Assembly: GCA_934168325.1 (NCBI GenBank)
Contig: CAKPNG010000047.1
Span: 1-10,454, forward strand
DNA: 10,454 nt
From: an uncultured Bacilli bacterium
GTDB taxonomy: Bacteria; Bacillota_I; Bacilli_A; RFN20; CAG-826
Direction of reading: 5' to 3'
Of the stretch, positions 5,652 to 10,454 are shown one piece after another. The position numbers and the translations under genes are program-made. Each line of letters opens with the position of its first letter. Positions within the stretch are counted from its first letter, which is position 1. The notes under the pieces were generated by a model. It searched no databases. It was not told where the DNA came from and worked only from the letters and a program-made list of their open reading frames with translations.

Positions 5652-8600
5652 TTATCTTAATAAGCGCATCAAATCATCGTCATTTATAAATAAAGATATG
5701 AAAATAAAGAACGATGAAATAATCCTATAATATGAAGGTGAAGGATTATTTAAAAATTCTTTTACAATTTTTTGATAATTCAAACTTACTGCATCGTCAC
5801 TTCTTGTTTTATCGTGATTACAAGTAGTTGTAATCGCATATAAAATATACATATCATTTAATAGTTCTTTATCTAAAGCCTTAAAATAGCAACTTCTTTT
5901 ATAATTTTCTACTAATTTTTCATACTTGAAATCTTTCCTATTTTGAATAGGATCTTTCCTATTTAAATATGCATCTATAAAACGATTAATACTAAATTCT
6001 CCATACCATAATATATTAGAGAAACCACATGAATGTGCTAATATCTTTTGAACTAATGTTGCTAAATTGCCTTTAAAATTAAAAGCCCTTAATTTTGTTT
6101 TATAAATATCCACATTAATATTTTTATTTAAAAATTCAATGGTAGATTCTATTAAATCCTGATACGTTGATAATCCACTTTCAAAATACGAGCTTAAAAG
6201 AGGATATCTTTTTTTATTTATAAATATATTGAATTGATATTTAATTAATTCTTTTATTTCATCAGATATCACATTAAACGGGAAGGAAACTGTTGTATTT
6301 AAAATCAAATTAATTTTTGTTGAAGTTTCTTTTACTGCCTCTAAATTTTTAGGAATTTCTTTTATTACTTCTTTTATATTATTTTCATCTAATTGGGTTT
6401 TTAAAATTTTTGTCTTTTCTTCTTCGGATTTTAATAATGCGTTTAAATCGTTACATTTCTTTTCTAATTCCTCAATAATAACTTTGTCTTTATTCCGTTT
6501 TTTAGTAATGTCATCTTTTTCTTTTTTTATATCATCCGTTAATGTTGCAGAATTTAGACGTTCTATTTCAGTTTTATAATAATCTTCATTAGATTTTAAA
6601 TCTGATATTTGATTATTTAAAGTAATTAAATAATTATCTTTTTTATTAACATCTTCTAATAATTCTTTAATTTTTTGTTTATAAATCTCTATTTTATCTT
6701 TATAATTTTCATTATTTTTAATTGAATTTGAGAGTTTTTCGTTTTCTTTTTCTATAATTGTTATTTTATTAAGAGCTTCATTTAATTTTGCAATAGTTAT
6801 AAATTGTTCGTTCTCTAGTTGATCAATCATTTGATCTTTTTCTTTTATATTTTTTAATGTTTCGCTGTCATTAATTGTAAAATCAATTCCATCAAATGAA
6901 TCAACTTTTGTTGAAAAATACTTATCAGAGACATTATATATAAAAGATTTATCTACTAATTCCTTACTTTCATCAATAGCAAAGCCAGTAGATGTTAAAT
7001 AAAGAAGTTCTCTAGCTCTTGTTACACAAACATAAAATAATCTTCTTTCATTGTCTAAATTTTGATCATCTAATTCGTCAAAATTGCAAGGAAAACTACC
7101 AGCTTCTAATCCTACAACAAAAACAGCATCAAATTGTAAACCCTTAGATTGATGAGCAGTTAAAAGTCTGACACAATTTTTATTTTCGTTTTTCTCTGTA
7201 CTACATAGAAATGCATTCATTGACTGTACTATTTCTATATATTCATTATTGTCATTGTCTTCATCAGGTTCATAACTATCTTCAAAAGATTTAGCAAAGG
7301 AGAATGCATATTCATAAATTTCTTTTATAGAATCATATTCTTGATTATTTTCAATTTTATAAGTAATTAAATTAGTAATTATTTGTGATGGCATCGCACC
7401 TTCTTTTACTAAATTAAATTGAGTTTTAACAAAATTATAAGATTTAAAAATTCTGTTTAACATCATCTGATAACTTTTAGGTTCTATTTCAGGATTCAAT
7501 TTTATAATTTGTTCTATTATATTTGAAAAATCGTCAGCTGGATTAAATGCTGTACCATATTTTTTATTTATAATATCTAATAAGACAGGATATTTATATT
7601 TAACATATGAATTAATTTCAATTAAATTACAAAATTCAGGAATGATTGATTCCCTAGAAAAAGCTAAAAGGGTTTCGCATAACTTCTTAATAGTTTTAGC
7701 TGATTTATTATCATTATCCATAGAAATAGATGTTGAAGCAGCAATTCCTTTTTCGTTCAACATCTTTCCGATTTCAGATAATTCCGGATGATTGGTAGTA
7801 CCAAACGCATTCTTTTTAGATGTATATCTGCATAAAACTGCAATTTCTTTAGGTTCGATAGGTGTTTCTGTTATAAGTCTATAAATTTCATCTACAACAT
7901 ATTGAATCTCTTCTTGCTTAGTATTAAATGGAGTATGTCTTATTGGCTTACTGTCACTTTTTATTTTATTAGCTTCAATTATTTTGTCTCTTCTTCCTTT
8001 GCATTTAAGTTCACTCAAAACTTTTTTTGAAAATTCAACAATCGGTTTTTCTGATCTAAAATTTCTAGTCAAAAAGAATACATCATAACCAGAATTTTCT
8101 GATGACTTATTCAAAATAAAATTAGGATTAGAACCTCTAAATTCATATATCGATTGATCATCATCTCCAACATAAACAACATTTGTATTATCATTTATTA
8201 ATAAATCTAAAAAGTCATTTTGAATTTTATTAATATCCTGATATTCATCAACAAATATATAATCAAATTTAGTAGAAATTTTATCTCTAATAAATTTATT
8301 TCCAGTTAGAATTTTAACAGGTAAATAAATATAATCATCTAAATCAATCAAATTTGATTCAATCATTTTTTCACAATATTCATTAAATTGTTCTAAAGTA
8401 AATTGAAATTTATTTATTACAAACCCGTTTTTGATACTTGATACATATTCTAAAAATCCTGATATGATTGCATCAGTATCACCTTCAGTAGGTATTATAG
8501 TTTTTACGATTGCCTCTTTTTCAGAATTAAGAGCAACAGTAAAATCTTCTCTGAGTCCAACAACATCCTTATATTTATATAAAATTCTGCATCCAAAAGA

Positions 8601-8852
8601 ATGAAGAGTTGAAATGTTTCTTTGCTCACTTTTACTTATAGATATTTCGTTTGAAATTCTTTCATACATTTCTTTTGTAGCTCTTCTAGTAAATGTAACT
8701 GTTAATATTCTTTTTAAACTAACACCAGAATTATATAATTGAATAATTTTCTTAGTTAAAGTAGTAGTTTTTCCACTTCCTGGACAAGCTAAAACAACGA
8801 TTCTTTTACTATTTGACTCAAGAATTAATTCTTGTTGTGTTTTTTCGGCCAT
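5652..8852 (-). CDS. UvrD/PcrA-like SF1A DNA helicase with long coiled coil and unknown C-terminal domain
   Basis: The 1066-residue protein has a complete SF1A motor in residues 1 to about 650: Walker A ACPGSGKTT (22-30), motif Ia TVTFTRRATKEM (51-62), Walker B VDEYQD (201-206), motif III GDDDQSIYEFRG (229-240), motif IV LTRNFRS (261-267), motif V LLTAHQSKGLQFD (563-575) and motif VI ERRLFYVCVTRA (602-613). It should be an ATP-driven translocase or helicase. Residues about 665-835 form a long Lys/Glu-rich coiled coil, and 845-1066 make a helical domain I do not recognise. Housekeeping UvrD or PcrA is around 720 residues and lacks these parts; I see no PD-(D/E)XK nuclease motif. The gene starts one base after the stop of the 234-residue gene (TAATATG), so the two are tightly coupled. 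This suggests a dedicated accessory machine, perhaps antiphage, rather than a repair helicase. Confidence 0.88.
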   Translation of the reverse strand: MAEKTQQELILESNSKRIVVLACPGSGKTTTLTKKIIQLYNSGVSLKRILTVTFTRRATKEMYERISNEISISKSEQRNISTLHSFGCRILYKYKDVVGLREDFTVALNSEKEAIVKTIIPTEGDTDAIISGFLEYVSSIKNGFVINKFQFTLEQFNEYCEKMIESNLIDLDDYIYLPVKILTGNKFIRDKISTKFDYIFVDEYQDINKIQNDFLDLLINDNTNVVYVGDDDQSIYEFRGSNPNFILNKSSENSGYDVFFLTRNFRSEKPIVEFSKKVLSELKCKGRRDKIIEANKIKSDSKPIRHTPFNTKQEEIQYVVDEIYRLITETPIEPKEIAVLCRYTSKKNAFGTTNHPELSEIGKMLNEKGIAASTSISMDNDNKSAKTIKKLCETLLAFSRESIIPEFCNLIEINSYVKYKYPVLLDIINKKYGTAFNPADDFSNIIEQIIKLNPEIEPKSYQMMLNRIFKSYNFVKTQFNLVKEGAMPSQIITNLITYKIENNQEYDSIKEIYEYAFSFAKSFEDSYEPDEDNDNNEYIEIVQSMNAFLCSTEKNENKNCVRLLTAHQSKGLQFDAVFVVGLEAGSFPCNFDELDDQNLDNERRLFYVCVTRARELLYLTSTGFAIDESKELVDKSFIYNVSDKYFSTKVDSFDGIDFTINDSETLKNIKEKDQMIDQLENEQFITIAKLNEALNKITIIEKENEKLSNSIKNNENYKDKIEIYKQKIKELLEDVNKKDNYLITLNNQISDLKSNEDYYKTEIERLNSATLTDDIKKEKDDITKKRNKDKVIIEELEKKCNDLNALLKSEEEKTKILKTQLDENNIKEVIKEIPKNLEAVKETSTKINLILNTTVSFPFNVISDEIKELIKYQFNIFINKKRYPLLSSYFESGLSTYQDLIESTIEFLNKNINVDIYKTKLRAFNFKGNLATLVQKILAHSCGFSNILWYGEFSINRFIDAYLNRKDPIQNRKDFKYEKLVENYKRSCYFKALDKELLNDMYILYAITTTCNHDKTRSDDAVSLNYQKIVKEFLNNPSPSYYRIISSFFIFISLFINDDDLMRLLR

Positions 8853-8853
8853 A

Positions 8854-9558
8854 TTATTTCATCCCCTTAATAGATACTCTTATACCAGCATTAAAATTTA
8901 AAGATTCATCTCTTGGTGGTATATCAGTTACAGTTATTTCAAATTTATATCCTTCGTCAATTAATTTGCCCATCGTTGGTGTTAGATACGCTGGAATATT
9001 AAAAACTTCATCGATATATTCAACGAATACATTAATTTGATATTTATCATAAGGGGAATCTTTTATTCTTTCGTATCTCAATTTATCACCGATAGCAATT
9101 ACAAAAAAATTTTCTTGAAAAATTGCACTTGATGTATTCCTTAACGCGACGCCTGTCAATCCATCAATCGATAATAATCTATTTTTATAATAATCACTAT
9201 ATGCAAATAAATTAGAAGTATCAAATATTATATCGCTATCTCTATTAGCCCGAATTATTGAATTAGAAACAATCTTTATAAAAGGATAAGTCTCAAAACA
9301 TCTTCCATATATTTTTAAATAAGCAGTTCTATTTTTATAGCCTTCTTGTAAAAAAATAATTTCCGCCTCATTTTTATAATAATAAAAGACAGTAGCAAAT
9401 TCATTATTTTCTAATGAAGCATCTTTTATTTTTAATATAACGTATTTGTTGCCATTTGATGCAATCATTTTAGAAGATACATTACTATATTTATAATTAA
9501 CATAATAAACACAATCAATATAATCGTTTATTTTTAAACTTTTCAAAAAAGTATGCAT
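8854..9558 (-). CDS. Hypothetical beta-rich protein, possible OB fold, partner of the helicase
   Basis: This 234-residue protein is not one I recognise. It is rich in alternating hydrophobic and aromatic residues, as in beta strands. Residues 1-100 follow a pattern seen in nucleic-acid-binding OB folds: a start of the type LKINDYIDCVYYV, a turn with ASNGNKYVILKIKDAS (33-48), then FATVFYYY and YLKIYGRCFE. The second half (about 125-232) is also beta-rich and ends IRVSIKGMK. An OB-type single-strand DNA binder would be a natural partner for the SF1 helicase encoded one base downstream, but this is inference from pattern and context. The start is well supported by AAAGGAG six bases upstream. The 24-residue membrane peptide ends 29 bp before it. 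No signal peptide is visible. Confidence 0.72.
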   Translation of the reverse strand: MHTFLKSLKINDYIDCVYYVNYKYSNVSSKMIASNGNKYVILKIKDASLENNEFATVFYYYKNEAEIIFLQEGYKNRTAYLKIYGRCFETYPFIKIVSNSIIRANRDSDIIFDTSNLFAYSDYYKNRLLSIDGLTGVALRNTSSAIFQENFFVIAIGDKLRYERIKDSPYDKYQINVFVEYIDEVFNIPAYLTPTMGKLIDEGYKFEITVTDIPPRDESLNFNAGIRVSIKGMK

Positions 9559-9587
9559 ATTGTCTCCTTTCTAGCATCTAAATGTAT

Positions 9588-9662
9588 TCATTTTTTATCT
9601 GTTTTATGAAATATAAGTGCTAATATAAAAATTATGATAACCACGCACAAGCCAAAATCCAT
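9588..9662 (-). CDS. 24-residue single-span membrane peptide, MDF family, copy B
   Basis: This 24-codon ORF encodes a peptide starting MDFGLCVVIII, hydrophobic to about residue 18, and ending FHKTDKK. It is the counterpart of the peptide at 5124-5198 (10 of 24 identical, equal length, same first three and last two residues), although DNA between them has diverged. Substitutions inside the span keep it hydrophobic, which is what selection on protein would produce. There is no strong Shine-Dalgarno (only GTGGATG upstream); translation may depend on the 29-residue ORF ending 14 bases earlier. A different reading frame starting at 9669 (MKLYGFW...) crosses the same bases, but lacks a counterpart in operon A. 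The role is unknown: membrane effector, toxin or sensor are possible. Confidence 0.7.
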   Translation of the reverse strand: MDFGLCVVIIIFILALIFHKTDKK

Positions 9663-9676
9663 ATAATTTCATCCAC

Positions 9677-9766
9677 TTATTTTCTAAAATCATCCAACCA
9701 GGCACATATGCATTTCCAAAGAACGTAAATACAAGCTATCCAAGCACCAATTACTAGAACTACCAT
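9677..9766 (-). CDS. 29-residue membrane ORF opening operon B
   Basis: The ORF begins MVVLVIGAWIACIYVLWK and ends WLDDFRK; residues 2-24 form a likely membrane span with three cysteines (12, 19, 21) and three tryptophans. It has the best ribosome-binding site in the window (AAGGAGG four bases before ATG) and shares the GGTATTATG start context with the small ORF of operon A. The product differs from that one, which is soluble-looking. It is followed after 14 bp by the 24-residue membrane peptide, making a pair of tiny membrane genes ahead of the helicase operon. It could be a leader, a holin-like or toxin peptide, or a membrane anchor for the complex. Confidence 0.6.
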   Translation of the reverse strand: MVVLVIGAWIACIYVLWKCICAWLDDFRK

Positions 9767-9833
9767 AATACCTCCTTCAAAAAATCGACTTATTTATTAA
9801 TTAAAATAATTAAAAACTTAAAAATAACTTTTA

Positions 9834-9883
9834 TAAATTTATTATAAATGTTTGAATTAATATTAAAATCGTCAATAATTGTC
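9834..9883 (-). promoter_or_regulatory. Promoter/operator block of operon B (shared with operon A)
   Basis: On the minus strand the block begins with the near-perfect dyad GACAA-TTA-TTGAC (9871-9883; one mismatch between arms), continues GATTTTAA, and carries TATAAT (9841-9846) at exactly the same distance as in operon A. As there, the sequence 17 bp upstream of the -10 (ATTTTA) is not a -35 box, while TTGACG lies 23 bp upstream, too far for a usual promoter. Transcription would start near 9833, about 68 nt before the 29-residue ORF. Common control of operons A and B by one regulator is the simplest reading. Confidence 0.65.
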
Positions 9884-9957
9884 TAACTAATATGTTAATT
9901 AAAGCACACTAAAAAATATATAAAAATACACAATATTCATCTAAAACTAAAATTTTA

Positions 9958-10386
9958 TTAAATACACTTTAAACTATCAGTAATACTTATAAAAAATTCT
10001 TTAGACCAAATATTAAGCGCATCTTTATCTTTAATAAAAGGTTTAGCATCATCTTTTGCTTCATTAAAATCTATTTGTTCAAACCTTCTTTTTAAAATAT
10101 TTTTTACTATTTCTAAATTAAATTCATCATCTCTAGTTATAAAATTAGAATCAATTAGCCTTTCTTGTAAATGTTTTAAATTAAATTTAATATCATTTTG
10201 TAAATAAAAAACATAATCATAAAGATCTCTACCTTTTACTCTAGACTTCCATCCTCTACAAATAACAGCATGTAATTTGCCACTAAATAAGGATTCTTTA
10301 TCATATAATCTTATACTATATGGTTCTGGTGATAATCTATATTTTATCTCATAGGTGACAAGTGGAGGTGGAGTAACGTTTGCGTT
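9958..10386 (-). pseudogene. Remnant of an AbiEii-family nucleotidyltransferase toxin gene (C-terminal half)
   Basis: An open frame of 142 codons matches the C-terminal half of AbiEii/AbiGii-type nucleotidyltransferases, toxins of type IV toxin-antitoxin and abortive-infection systems: YEIKYRLSPEPYSIRLYD (13-29 region), the signature LFSGKLHAVICRGWKSRVKG (33-52), RDLYDYVFYL (53-62), HLQERL (72-77) and WSKEFF near the end. Full proteins are about 270-300 residues. The whole N-terminal catalytic part with its GS motif is missing: the frame is closed by TGA at 10387-10389 and contains no ATG, GTG or TTG codon, so nothing can be translated normally. The remaining coding sequence is otherwise intact, suggesting recent truncation by a rearrangement near 10360-10390. 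No AbiEi-type antitoxin gene is in view. A frameshift into another frame upstream is possible but no matching sequence shows there. Confidence 0.8.
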
Positions 10387-10454
10387 TCATATTTGTAGGT
10401 CGATAAAAAAATAAAAGAGCCCTATAATTAAATTTGCAGAAATAAAAAGAGGAC
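10387..10454. other. Unassigned right end, probable rearrangement junction
   Basis: Two minus-strand frames are open to the window edge. One ends at the TGA at 10387 and would encode a hydrophobic tail (SANLIIGLFYFFIDLQI), which could be the C-terminus of a membrane protein lying beyond the window. The other ends inside the AbiEii remnant. On the plus strand a TATAAT (10423-10428) and an AGAGGA at the extreme end could belong to a gene starting outside. None is firm; the neighbouring GGTGACAAGTGGAGGTGGAG (10354-10373) is noticeably richer in G than the rest. Confidence 0.3.

Noticed and set aside
1..10454. CRISPR array, tRNA, rRNA, insertion sequence
   Set aside because: No regularly spaced repeats, cloverleaf, rRNA-like sequence or transposase frame found on either strand by reading.
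1..10454. Mycoplasma-type genetic code suggested by the low GC
   Set aside because: TGA ends hipB, the 575-residue gene and peptide B at sensible positions, and tryptophans are encoded by TGG.

Overview
The window is very AT-rich (by eye roughly three quarters A+T). Every gene I can support lies on the minus strand, so transcription runs from high to low coordinates. Shine-Dalgarno sequences are strong (GGAGG-type) and TGA ends several genes, so the genetic code is standard and the organism is not a Mycoplasma. The base composition, the DUF6273/ankyrin protein and the mix of accessory genes would fit a low-GC anaerobe such as Brachyspira, a fusobacterium or a clostridium. I cannot decide between these, and lean only weakly to Brachyspira.

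Layout in the direction of transcription. (1) 10387-10454: junction-like end with no recognisable gene. (2) 9958-10386: C-terminal remnant of an AbiEii-type nucleotidyltransferase with no start codon. (3) 9883-5652: operon B, made of a promoter/operator block, a 29-residue membrane ORF, a 24-residue membrane peptide, a 234-residue beta-rich protein that may be an OB fold, and a 1066-residue UvrD-like helicase carrying a coiled coil and an unknown C-terminal domain. (4) 5410-2736: operon A, built the same way: a matching promoter/operator block, a 28-residue ORF, a second 24-residue membrane peptide, a 193-residue unknown protein, and a 575-residue protein with DUF6273-like, helical-repeat, ankyrin and coiled-coil parts. 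(5) 2482-877: hipB-hipS-hipT, a three-gene HipBST-type toxin-antitoxin operon behind three operators spaced 40 and 41 bp apart. (6) 612-148: a SAT1-like GNAT acetyltransferase. (7) 1-147: short A/T-rich direct repeats.

The main discovery is that operons A and B share a front module although their large genes are unrelated. The 50-bp promoter/operator blocks match at 38 of 50 positions without a gap. Each is followed after about 70 nt by a tiny ORF and then by a 24-codon ORF. The two 24-residue peptides both start MDF, have a single membrane span and end in Lys-Lys, with 10 of 24 residues identical. Two complete, differing copies about 4.4 kb apart argue that these unannotated mini-genes are real and belong to the systems behind them.

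With the HipBST operon and the broken AbiEii gene, the region looks like an accessory defence or stress island. That the two module-headed operons are antiphage or stress-response systems with a small membrane peptide as effector or regulator is my inference.
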